The notes below the pieces were generated by a model, which was given only the letters and a program-made list of their open reading frames with translations, did not search any database and was not told where the DNA came from. Shown here piece after piece: positions 1 to 5,327 of a stretch of 7,919 nucleotides of DNA. Location: NCBI GenBank assembly GCA_028679775.1, contig JAJRAX010000255.1:1-7919 (forward strand). The letters run 5' to 3'. How positions within the stretch are numbered: position 1 is the first letter of the stretch; each line of letters begins with the position of its first letter. Both the position numbers and the translations under genes were made by a program. Source of the DNA: Methanothrix sp. Lineage in GTDB: Archaea > Halobacteriota > Methanosarcinia > Methanotrichales > Methanotrichaceae.

Positions 1-4
1 TGAA

Positions 5-292
5 GTGAAGGCCTCAAGAGATCGTACTTTCAAAGGTATCTTGCAGATAATGCAAAGAGAGGGTCTCGATGAAGAGGGTGCAATGGCAATGGTCCTCGAC
101 CTGGGGCTCAAGGATTATGTGGTGGAGCTTTACAGGCGAGGGGATGTGACCATTCGCGAAGCTGCAATTATCCTCGGTCTTAATTTGCGCCAGACACTTG
201 AAATTATGGAAAAAAGGATAGGTGGCAATGTGGGGAGAGCTGAAGCCATTAGTGCCTTGGAGTTGGCAAAGAAGCTTGCTGACTCAAAATAA
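5..292 (+). CDS. UPF0175-like small helix-turn-helix protein, possibly 5'-truncated
   Basis: A 95-residue reading from a GTG codon to TAA. Residues about 22-72 resemble the UPF0175 family of small archaeal and cyanobacterial proteins: a helix ending in LGLKDYVVELYRRGDVTI (about 33-50), then REAAIILGLNLRQTLEIME (about 51-69), which looks like a helix-turn-helix in which a small 'AAxxLG' helix precedes a recognition helix. UPF0175 proteins are often regarded as DNA-binding or antitoxin-like, but their function is not settled. The frame stays open to the left edge (codon GAA at 2-4), and there is no room to see a ribosome site, so the real start may lie outside the window. Many relatives carry an N-terminal strand-helix (ribbon-helix-helix-like) part that is missing or only partly present here. 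No toxin-like partner is visible downstream; the next gene converges on it. Family assignment is moderately sure; the role is unknown. Confidence 0.6.
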   Translation: MKASRDRTFKGILQIMQREGLDEEGAMAMVLDLGLKDYVVELYRRGDVTIREAAIILGLNLRQTLEIMEKRIGGNVGRAEAISALELAKKLADSK

Positions 293-372
293 TTTGTGGT
301 CAATTCGAATTCACGATGTGCACATTCATCAGGCTGCTACCCACATATGCACGGGCAAGGCCTTTTCTCGCC
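293..372. other. Convergent intergenic spacer with clustered palindromes
   Basis: Eighty bases between two converging genes. It holds two perfect 10-bp palindromes, AATTCGAATT (302-311) and ATGTGCACAT (316-325), then CATATG (344-349) and AAGGCCTT (357-364). No long T-run follows either stop codon, so no standard archaeal oligo-T terminator can be named. The palindromes could form short hairpins in either transcript or be protein-binding sites; that is inference. Confidence 0.4.
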
Positions 373-1377
373 TCACCCCGCCTTCTCGATTGAGTGGGTG
401 GCATGGCTGAGGTTTATGGTCAGCTCGGAGATATTCTTGATGTAGTCCAGCATGCGCTCCAGACTGCCAGCTAAAACCAGCCGAACCAGCATCTCAGACT
501 TGTCTTTGCTTCCGGACAACTTTGCAATTCCCTCAGCATGGCTCTGGATATCTCTGATCCTGTCGATCAGCTCATTGGCCTTGTCTGAGTTAGTCTGAAT
601 CAAAAAGTTTATTGAATCGTCAATCAGGCCGCAGAGCAGCGAATCCATGCTTGAAAGCTCCTCTTTTAGATCGTCAGGCAGGTTTAAGCTCTTTTTGCAG
701 CCGATCTCGGCGATGCGGTGTGCATGGTCTGCTATGCGCTCAAGGTTCGACGCCGCCTGCATGTAATTGAAGGCTGCAATGGGATTAAGTGTCTCCTGCT
801 TGACCGAACCTGATCTCAATATCTCTGTGAACTGGCGGGAGATGAGAAGATTGAGCCGGTCCACATCATTATCCCTGGCGATCACATCAGCAGCCAGCTC
901 CTCGTTGCTGTGCAGAAGGCTCGCGAGCGAATCGGATATCATGGACTTCACAACCGTCCTGATTCGCTTTAATGCCCTCTCAGACTGAAGCTCCTCAGAG
1001 CTCAAGAGATCCTGGATGACCACCTTGTTTATGGTCTCCTCCAGGATCTCCGGGCCGATGAGCTTGTTGACAATCTGATGCAGATCCTTCTTTTGCATAG
1101 AGGACATGTGCCCGGCAGTCACCTCAATGGTCCTGTATCCTCCAACGTAGCATCCGATGATGTCCCTGACCAGATGCTCACCTGTCTTGTCGCCTATGTC
1201 CAGGTGCGCCCTCAGGTCGCGTTCAGAGCGATCTGTGGATAGGGTGAGTGCTCCGTTGTCCCCTTGATTGATGTATATGATGGACCCGGCTGAAATGCCA
1301 TTCTTGGTCGCCCAGCTCTTGGGAAGGGAAACGATAAAGGTCGACTTGCCGGTCCTCTGTACCTTTCTTGTGTCCAT
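373..1377 (-). CDS. AbrB/SpoVT-type DNA-binding domain fused to PhoU (phosphate uptake regulator)
   Basis: A 334-residue protein of the archaeal PhoU-like type. Residues about 3-48 match a SpoVT-AbrB swapped-hairpin DNA-binding domain (VQRTGKSTFIVSLPKSWA, then the GISAGSIIYI strand). Residues about 130-325 form two PhoU three-helix repeats, marked by the metal-binding-type motifs NLERIADHAHRIAE (211-224) and SLERMLDYIKNISE (305-318); the second repeat is more degenerate. The ATG lies 8 nt after the phoU stop, and its ribosome site AGGATC overlaps that stop codon, so the gene is translationally coupled to phoU and co-transcribed with pstB. In this family the AbrB domain is thought to bind DNA and the PhoU part to sense phosphate status, possibly through PstB; a direct target here is inference. 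It could act as a transcriptional regulator of the pst operon in place of the bacterial PhoB-PhoR system. Confidence 0.9.
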   Translation of the reverse strand: MDTRKVQRTGKSTFIVSLPKSWATKNGISAGSIIYINQGDNGALTLSTDRSERDLRAHLDIGDKTGEHLVRDIIGCYVGGYRTIEVTAGHMSSMQKKDLHQIVNKLIGPEILEETINKVVIQDLLSSEELQSERALKRIRTVVKSMISDSLASLLHSNEELAADVIARDNDVDRLNLLISRQFTEILRSGSVKQETLNPIAAFNYMQAASNLERIADHAHRIAEIGCKKSLNLPDDLKEELSSMDSLLCGLIDDSINFLIQTNSDKANELIDRIRDIQSHAEGIAKLSGSKDKSEMLVRLVLAGSLERMLDYIKNISELTINLSHATHSIEKAG

Positions 1378-1385
1378 AAAAGATC

Positions 1386-2045
1386 CTAATTCAGATGCTC
1401 TCTCTTTGCTTCCACCATATAGACGATGCTCTCACATATGTTGCAGATGTGGTCGCCCGTCCTCTCCAGATGCCTGTTCACCATGAGCAGAGCCGATCCC
1501 TCGTTGATAACCTCCGGATTCTCGATGATGATCTTCAAGAGCTTTGTTCTGGCCTTGACATAAAGCCCGTCGATCTCATAGTCCCATTTGGTGACCTGTC
1601 TCGCCAAATCCGCGTCGCTGTCCATGAGGGCCAGCATGGACTGGTCGAGCATCTTCTTGATGGTGTCCGCCATCTTGGGGATGAATTCGAGTTTGGTTAT
1701 CTTGATCTTGTTTTGAGATTGAGTTGTGACTCTGGCTATGTCCACGGCCAGATCCCCTATCCTCTCCAGATCTATGCCTATCTTCAGGATGCCGATGATT
1801 CGCCTGAGGTCCTTGGCCATAGGCTGCTGCAAGGCCAACAGCTCCATGCAAAGATTCTCTATCTTCTGGCTCAAATCATCCATATCTTGATCATGTTTGA
1901 TGACCTCTCTGGCCCTATCAACATCAGCTTCGCCCAAAGCGGCAACTGATATTTCTATGGCCGCTCCAACTCGGTCTGCCAGTTCTTTTGTAAGATTTTT
2001 CAGTTCTTTCAGGTCTCTATGATAACGCTCTCTGTATGGGATCAT
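1386..2045 (-). CDS. phoU: Phosphate transport system regulator PhoU
   Basis: A 219-residue cytoplasmic protein of normal PhoU length (about 215-240). It is almost wholly alpha-helical and is made of two three-helix bundles, each with the E/DxxxD-type metal cluster motif: DLERIGDLAVDIA (92-104) in the first and HLERTGDHICNICE (192-205) in the second. The QQPMAKDLRRI stretch (73-83) is typical of the first repeat. PhoU binds metal clusters and works with PstB to restrain phosphate import when phosphate is plentiful. The start is ATG, with a strong ribosome site GGAGG (2053-2057, minus strand) 7 nt upstream. It lies 45 nt after pstB and 8 nt before the AbrB-PhoU gene, in one operon. No key residues are missing. 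The plus strand opposite is also open for 184 codons, but that is a shadow. Confidence 0.95.
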   Translation of the reverse strand: MIPYRERYHRDLKELKNLTKELADRVGAAIEISVAALGEADVDRAREVIKHDQDMDDLSQKIENLCMELLALQQPMAKDLRRIIGILKIGIDLERIGDLAVDIARVTTQSQNKIKITKLEFIPKMADTIKKMLDQSMLALMDSDADLARQVTKWDYEIDGLYVKARTKLLKIIIENPEVINEGSALLMVNRHLERTGDHICNICESIVYMVEAKREHLN

Positions 2046-2052
2046 CTTGCCC

Positions 2053-2057
2053 CCTCC
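2053..2057 (-). promoter_or_regulatory. Strong ribosome binding site of phoU
   Basis: On the minus strand the 45-nt pstB-phoU gap contains a G-rich run reading GGGGAGGGGG with a GGAGG core, 7 nt before the ATG. It is the strongest Shine-Dalgarno match in the operon, suggesting phoU is translated well and independently of pstB. I see nothing else clear in the gap. Confidence 0.75.
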
Positions 2058-2090
2058 CCTTTTATGCCTTCAGCCACTTCCCCAGCTAGT

Positions 2091-2837
2091 CTAGCCAAAT
2101 CTTCCTGTAATATAATCCTCAGTGCTCTTAACCTTGGGCATCTCAAATATGTGTTTCGTCTCCCCCACCTCGATCAGTTCTCCCATCAAGAAGAATGCGG
2201 TGATCTCAGAGATCCTGGCCGCTTGCTGCATGTTGTGGGTCACGATCACCTGAGTGTAGTTGTCCTTGAGGCTCTCCATCAGGCTCTCTATCTTGCCTGT
2301 GGATATGGGATCGAGAGCGCTGCACGGCTCGTCAAATAGGATGACATCCGGCCTCATAGCTAGAGTGCGGGCGATGCACAGCCTCTGCTGCTGTCCGCCG
2401 GAAAGTCCCAGAGCCGGCTGGTCCAGCCTCTCAGAGACCTCTACCCAGAGAGCTGAATCCTTGAGACTGTTCTCGACGATTTTATCGACATTCTTCTGAC
2501 CATGAATCCTGGGGCCGTAGGCAACGTTATCGTAAATGGACATGGGGAAGGGATTGGGCTTCTGAAAAACCATGCCGATCTTCTTTCGCAGATCCACGAC
2601 ATCAACGTCTTTGCCATAAATATCGATATCATTGTAGAGGACCTGACCCTCAATTCGAATATTGGCTACAAGGTCGTTCATGCGGTTCAGGCAACGGATA
2701 AATGTGGATTTTCCGCAGCCTGACGGCCCGATAAGCGCAGTAATTCTCTTCTCAGGAATTTCCAAGCTAATGTTCTTGAGAGCTTGCTTTTGTCCATACC
2801 AGAGATTCAAATTATTTGAGACTATCTTGGATGTCAA
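2091..2837 (-). CDS. pstB: Phosphate ABC transporter ATP-binding protein PstB
   Basis: A 248-residue ABC ATPase of usual PstB length (about 250). It couples ATP hydrolysis to phosphate import through the PstC-PstA membrane channel, on the cytoplasmic face. Every catalytic element is present: A-loop Tyr14, Walker [10 protein letters not shown] (37-45), Q-loop Gln92 in [20 protein letters not shown], signature LSGGQQQR (145-152), Walker B VILFDE (165-170), D-loop SALD (173-176) and H-loop His201. The [11 protein letters not shown] stretch, the Cys in [10 protein letters not shown] and the [11 protein letters not shown]-terminus are diagnostic for PstB among ABC ATPases. The start is TTG, with AGGGATC as a ribosome site 7 nt upstream. 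An in-frame TAA five codons upstream leaves no ATG or GTG option at this end. It leads the operon with phoU and the AbrB-PhoU gene; pstS, pstC and pstA are absent next to it. Confidence 0.97.
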   Translation of the reverse strand: MTSKIVSNNLNLWYGQKQALKNISLEIPEKRITALIGPSGCGKSTFIRCLNRMNDLVANIRIEGQVLYNDIDIYGKDVDVVDLRKKIGMVFQKPNPFPMSIYDNVAYGPRIHGQKNVDKIVENSLKDSALWVEVSERLDQPALGLSGGQQQRLCIARTLAMRPDVILFDEPCSALDPISTGKIESLMESLKDNYTQVIVTHNMQQAARISEITAFFLMGELIEVGETKHIFEMPKVKSTEDYITGRFG

Positions 2838-2874
2838 CGCAGATCCCTTTTAATGTCATTCGGCTAATTGGAAT

Positions 2875-2885
2875 TTTATTTTTTT
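2875..2885 (-). promoter_or_regulatory. Possible proximal TATA-like A/T run for pstB
   Basis: On the minus strand this reads as an A-rich run with a single T (AAAAAAATAAA), about 40 bases before the TTG. If used as a TATA box it would give a leader of only about 10-15 nt. It competes with the palindromic ACTATATAGT (2907-2916), which would give a leader of about 50 nt. I cannot decide between them from sequence alone. Confidence 0.3.
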
Positions 2886-2906
2886 GGTCCGGTAGATCGT
2901 GAGATG

Positions 2907-2916
2907 ACTATATAGT
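2907..2916. promoter_or_regulatory. Palindromic TATA element ACTATATAGT
   Basis: A perfect 10-bp palindrome containing TATATA. On the minus strand it sits about 70-80 bases upstream of the pstB TTG, placing a start site near 2885. On the plus strand it would give a second, longer leader of roughly 110 nt for the thermosome. Because it is symmetric, direction would have to be set by flanking BRE sequence. Confidence 0.4.
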
Positions 2917-2931
2917 TCTTCCTATTTAGAC

Positions 2932-2962
2932 TATACATATGCTGGGTTGTATACAAATGCTG
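2932..2962 (+). repeat. 13-bp imperfect direct repeat, candidate operator
   Basis: TATACATATGCTG (2932-2944) recurs as TATACAAATGCTG (2950-2962), 12 of 13 positions identical, with an 18-bp period. The pair ends about 30 bp before the thermosome TATA box. The second copy overlaps the palindrome TTGTATACAA (2947-2956). The position upstream of the TATA box fits an activator or a stress-response regulator site; this is inference. Confidence 0.55.
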
Positions 2963-2991
2963 CTTCAGAAGACCGCCAACCATGCGAATCT

Positions 2992-2999
2992 TTTATATA
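2992..2999 (+). promoter_or_regulatory. TATA box of the thermosome gene
   Basis: TTTATATA, a near-consensus archaeal TATA box. Transcription would begin about 22-26 bases further on, near 3020, giving a leader of about 25 nt that includes the ribosome site GGGGAGGA (3030-3037). The preceding GCGAATC could serve as a weak BRE. Confidence 0.7.
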
Positions 3000-3029
3000 G
3001 AACTTCAAACTCGTAGTAAAGAAAAAGTC

Positions 3030-3037
3030 GGGGAGGA
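3030..3037 (+). promoter_or_regulatory. Ribosome binding site fixing the thermosome TTG start
   Basis: GGGGAGGA lies 8 nt before TTG at 3046, an ideal spacing. The next in-frame TTG (3055, codon 4) would be too far away and would remove conserved N-terminal residues. Confidence 0.75.
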
Positions 3038-3045
3038 CTATAGGT

Positions 3046-4683
3046 TTGGCAGGTTTGAGCGGCGTTCCGATAATCATATTGAAGGAAGGTAGCAAAAGAG
3101 AGACTGGAAAAGATGCGCAGCGTAAGAACATCTTAGCTGCAAAGGCGGTCGCAGAGTCCGTCCGGACCACCCTTGGACCAAAAGGGATGGACAAGATGCT
3201 CATCTCAGGCCAAGAAGCAACCATCACAAACGATGGTGCCACCATCTTAAGGGAAATGGATATCGAGCACCCTGTGGCCAAGATGATCGTAGAGGTGGCA
3301 AAAGCCCAGGACGATGAGATTGGTGACGGTACCACCACCGCGGTAATAATCGCCGGCGAGCTACTGGAAAAGGCAGAAGCTCTCCTGGATCAGGATGTCC
3401 ACCCCACCGTCATAGTTCAGGGATACAAGCAGGCAGCAGCTAGGGCACAAGAGGTGCTCTCCGAGATGGCCATAGATGCCTCCGGAGACTCCGGCATGCT
3501 CTTGAAAATTGCCCAGACCGCCATGAGGGGAAAGGGCATCGAGATCGCCATGGATAAGCTGGCGGTAATCTCAGTTGAAGCTGCACGAGCAGTGGCGGGA
3601 TTTGAGGGCAAGGACATTGAAGAGAATATCAAGATCGTGAAGATCCCGGGCGGCAAGATAGAGGATTCTTCCATAAACCACGGCATAATAATCGAGAAAG
3701 AGAGAACCTCCCAGGAGATGCCAAAGTCCATAAAGAATGCCAGGATTTTGCTTTTAGAGGGCACACTTGAGCTCAAGAAGCTGGATACGGATGCCAAGGT
3801 CACCATAACTGATGCCAAGTACCTCTCCAGCTTCAAAGAGGGTGAAGAAAAGGTCATCAAATCTCAGGTAGATTCGATTGCCTCAGCAGGTGCAAATGTA
3901 GTATTCTGCGAGAAGGGCATCGGAGTCACTGCTCAGAACTATCTGGCAAGACTTGGAATGATGGGCATCAGACGGGTGAAGAGAGAGGATCTCAAGATGC
4001 TGTCCCTGGCGACAGGTGCCCGGCTTGTAGGAGATGTCATGGCCGTCACTTCCAAGGACCTTGGATCGGCTGCACTGGTCGAGGAGCGCAAGATTGGCAA
4101 GGACAAGCAGATGATCTTCATAGAGGGCTGCGAGAAGGCCAAGGCAGTATCCATCATCCTACACGGCGTATCTCTTCAGTTCTTAGAGGAGATGGAGCGG
4201 GCGCTCGATGATGCTCTCAATGTGGTTTTAGATGTAATTCGCTCCGGTCGGATTGTGCCTGGTGGGGGCGCGCCTGAGATCTTTGTGGCCGAGAAGCTGA
4301 GACAGTATGCCTCTACCCTGGAAGGGCGGGAGCAACTGGCGGTCAGGGCCTTTGCAGATGCAGTAGAGTCCATTCCATTGACTCTGGCCGAGAATGCAGG
4401 CTTTGATCCTGTGGACAGCCTTGCGGCTCTACGAGCTAAGTGTGGTCAGGGCAAGAACTTCGGGCTGAACATTATGACTGGACAGCCGTCAGATATGCTG
4501 GCAGAGGGCGTTGTGGAACCTCTCAAGGTCAAGACCCAAGCCATCAAGTCGGCAACTGAAGCCGCCACGATGGTCTTACGTGTTGATGATGTCATAGCAG
4601 CCAAGCAGGGAGAATTGACTCCAAAGCCCGGTCAGAGTCCGCACGACTACACCATGCCCCAGATGCCAATGCCTCACTACTAG
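3046..4683 (+). CDS. Thermosome subunit (group II chaperonin)
   Basis: A 545-residue cytoplasmic chaperonin subunit of normal length. It assembles into a double-ring chamber that folds proteins using ATP, closed by a built-in lid. Equatorial ATP-site motifs are intact: [12 protein letters not shown] (41-52), NDGATIL (62-68), GDGTTTAV (93-100), the catalytic-type Asp in MERALDDAL (near 389), GGGAPEI (406-412), and [25 protein letters not shown] (493-517). The apical domain spans roughly 200-370. The start is TTG, giving the standard N-terminus [15 protein letters not shown]. Differences from typical sequences: the tail ends in [10 protein letters not shown] rather than GGM repeats, the usual RGGT before the second equatorial half reads HGVS (373-376), and the GGGAPE loop is preceded by Pro rather than Ala. 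Methanogens often have several thermosome genes, so this may be one of several subunit types. It is divergent from pstB and followed by grpE on the same strand. Confidence 0.96.
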   Translation: MAGLSGVPIIILKEGSKRETGKDAQRKNILAAKAVAESVRTTLGPKGMDKMLISGQEATITNDGATILREMDIEHPVAKMIVEVAKAQDDEIGDGTTTAVIIAGELLEKAEALLDQDVHPTVIVQGYKQAAARAQEVLSEMAIDASGDSGMLLKIAQTAMRGKGIEIAMDKLAVISVEAARAVAGFEGKDIEENIKIVKIPGGKIEDSSINHGIIIEKERTSQEMPKSIKNARILLLEGTLELKKLDTDAKVTITDAKYLSSFKEGEEKVIKSQVDSIASAGANVVFCEKGIGVTAQNYLARLGMMGIRRVKREDLKMLSLATGARLVGDVMAVTSKDLGSAALVEERKIGKDKQMIFIEGCEKAKAVSIILHGVSLQFLEEMERALDDALNVVLDVIRSGRIVPGGGAPEIFVAEKLRQYASTLEGREQLAVRAFADAVESIPLTLAENAGFDPVDSLAALRAKCGQGKNFGLNIMTGQPSDMLAEGVVEPLKVKTQAIKSATEAATMVLRVDDVIAAKQGELTPKPGQSPHDYTMPQMPMPHY

Positions 4684-4708
4684 GAATTGGGACTGAATGG
4701 GCAGGAAT

Positions 4709-4729
4709 GGGCCAGGGCCTTTCTGGCCC
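4709..4729 (+). other. GC-rich stem-loop between thermosome and grpE
   Basis: GGGCCAG (4709-4715) pairs perfectly with CTGGCCC (4723-4729) around a 7-nt loop. It lies 25 nt after the thermosome stop and 49 nt before the preferred grpE ATG. No T-run follows, so it is not a bacterial-style intrinsic terminator. It could protect the thermosome mRNA 3' end, mark a processing site, or modulate read-through into grpE; all of this is inference. Confidence 0.5.
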
Positions 4730-4730
4730 G

Positions 4731-4738
4731 ATATCTAT
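4731..4738 (+). promoter_or_regulatory. Weak TATA-like sequence before grpE
   Basis: ATATCTAT lies about 45 bases upstream of the grpE ATG, a workable position for a short-leader promoter (start near 4760). The match is poor and no BRE is evident, so grpE may instead be read through from the thermosome promoter. Confidence 0.25.
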
Positions 4739-4768
4739 CCCGCTGGATTTCGGAAACAATGGACATTG

Positions 4769-4773
4769 GGTGA
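4769..4773 (+). promoter_or_regulatory. Ribosome binding site deciding the grpE start
   Basis: GGTGA, complementary to the archaeal 16S tail, lies 5 nt before ATG 4779. The upstream in-frame ATG at 4707 has no properly spaced site, and its extra 24 residues (MGQGLSGPISIPLDF...) do not resemble GrpE and run through the stem-loop. Confidence 0.6.
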
Positions 4774-4778
4774 CGCTT

Positions 4779-5273
4779 ATGGCGGATGCGGATGAATTTG
4801 CAAAATCAGAAAGAGACGCGGAGACGTCCAGTGGAAGTGCCGGGGAGCTGACGGAACAGCTTGCCTTGGCAGAGGGTCTGGCCAAGGAGCGTCTCGACCT
4901 GCTGATGCGTTGTCGGGCAGATCTGGATAACGTCCTGAAGAGATCAGCTCGCGAGAAGGAAGTGAATGTAAAATATGCCTCTGAGAAGCTCATCTGCAAG
5001 CTTCTTCCCGTGATCGATAGCCTGGAGCAGGCGGCAAAACACGACGAAGGAAGCCGAGTGCTCTATATGCAACTGCAGAGCATTTTGTCAGGGGAGGGGC
5101 TCGCGCCCATTGAGGCCATAGGCATAAAGTTCGATCCATACCGGCATGAAGCTCTCTTTCAGGTTGAATCGAAGGACCTGGAAGAGGGCACCGTGGTCGA
5201 AGAGATACAAAAGGGTTACATCTTCAACAGTCATGTCATTCGCTACTCAAAGGTGGCAGTGGCAAAAAGATGA
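4779..5273 (+). CDS. grpE: Nucleotide exchange factor GrpE
   Basis: A 164-residue protein (188 if started at the ATG at 4707). GrpE dimers release ADP from DnaK and reset its cycle in the cytoplasm. An acidic, Ser-rich N-terminus (1-25) is followed by a long coiled-coil helix (about 25-75, with RADLDNVLKRSAREKE as the counterpart of the usual RAEFDNYRKR stretch). Then come LLPVIDSLEQA (75-85) and the beta-domain with the family signature IKFDPYRHEALFQVE (116-130) and the closing GYIFNSHVIRYSKVAVAK (146-163). The preferred ATG has GGTGA 5 nt upstream. The stop is 54 nt before dnaK, and the grpE-dnaK-dnaJ order is conserved in many bacteria and in methanogens that have Hsp70. The core is complete, and the length is slightly short but normal for archaeal GrpE. 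Confidence 0.93.
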   Translation: MADADEFAKSERDAETSSGSAGELTEQLALAEGLAKERLDLLMRCRADLDNVLKRSAREKEVNVKYASEKLICKLLPVIDSLEQAAKHDEGSRVLYMQLQSILSGEGLAPIEAIGIKFDPYRHEALFQVESKDLEEGTVVEEIQKGYIFNSHVIRYSKVAVAKR

Positions 5274-5278
5274 TAAGC

Positions 5279-5286
5279 TTTAATAT
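5279..5286 (+). promoter_or_regulatory. Putative TATA box for dnaK
   Basis: TTTAATAT lies in the grpE-dnaK gap, predicting a start near 5305-5310 and a leader of about 20 nt that still contains the ribosome site AGGAG (5315-5319). It would let dnaK be boosted separately from grpE. The gap is clearly more AT-rich than the flanking genes. Confidence 0.45.
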
Positions 5287-5301
5287 TCACAAAGTCGATT
5301 C

Positions 5302-5313
5302 AACTTTCAAGTT
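5302..5313 (+). repeat. Inverted repeat AACTT-TC-AAGTT over the predicted dnaK start site
   Basis: Perfect 5-bp arms around a 2-bp centre, lying where transcription from the TTTAATAT box would begin. A repressor bound here would block initiation, as Phr does at heat-shock promoters in Pyrococcus; the analogy is inference and the sequence differs from the Phr site. A related word, AACTTCAAA, follows the thermosome TATA box at 3001-3009. Confidence 0.35.
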
Positions 5314-5327
5314 CAGGAGATGAGATC

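Larger units (their letters stand above)
2838..3045. promoter_or_regulatory. Divergent promoter region between pstB and the thermosome gene
   Basis: A 208-bp region, visibly more AT-rich than the genes around it, carrying start signals for both directions. It includes a palindromic TATA element (2907-2916), an A/T run (2875-2885), a 13-bp imperfect direct repeat (2932-2962) and the thermosome TATA box (2992-2999). The word GACTATA occurs three times (2906-2912, 2929-2935, 3036-3042). No open reading frame with a credible protein lies here. Confidence 0.75.

Noticed and set aside
222..410. A 62-codon plus-strand frame overlapping the UPF0175-like gene end
   Set aside because: Out of frame with the recognisable protein, with no ribosome site and no known motif; it also runs into the converging regulator gene.
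1395..1949. A 184-codon plus-strand open frame opposite phoU
   Set aside because: It is antisense to an unambiguous phoU with conserved motifs and resembles no protein family. It follows from codon bias in the real gene.
2838..3045. Bacterial CIRCE element, Phr site or HSR1-type heat-shock operator
   Set aside because: I searched by eye for the CIRCE inverted repeat, the Pyrococcus Phr pattern and the CTAAC-N5-GTTAG pattern and saw no convincing match.
2931..3338. A 135-codon minus-strand frame over the thermosome start and its promoter
   Set aside because: It overlaps a strongly conserved chaperonin N-terminus and a TATA box, and has no recognisable domain.
4709..4729. Intrinsic terminator after the thermosome
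   Set aside because: The stem is good, but no T-run follows within the next 20 bases, so it is kept only as a stem-loop of unknown role.
4707..4778. A 24-residue N-terminal extension of GrpE from ATG 4707
   Set aside because: No spaced ribosome site, it crosses a stem-loop, and the extra residues are unlike GrpE. ATG 4779 has GGTGA 5 nt upstream.
4592..4999. A 135-codon minus-strand frame spanning the thermosome-grpE junction
   Set aside because: Ser/Arg/Ala-rich composition typical of a reverse-strand shadow; no family resemblance.
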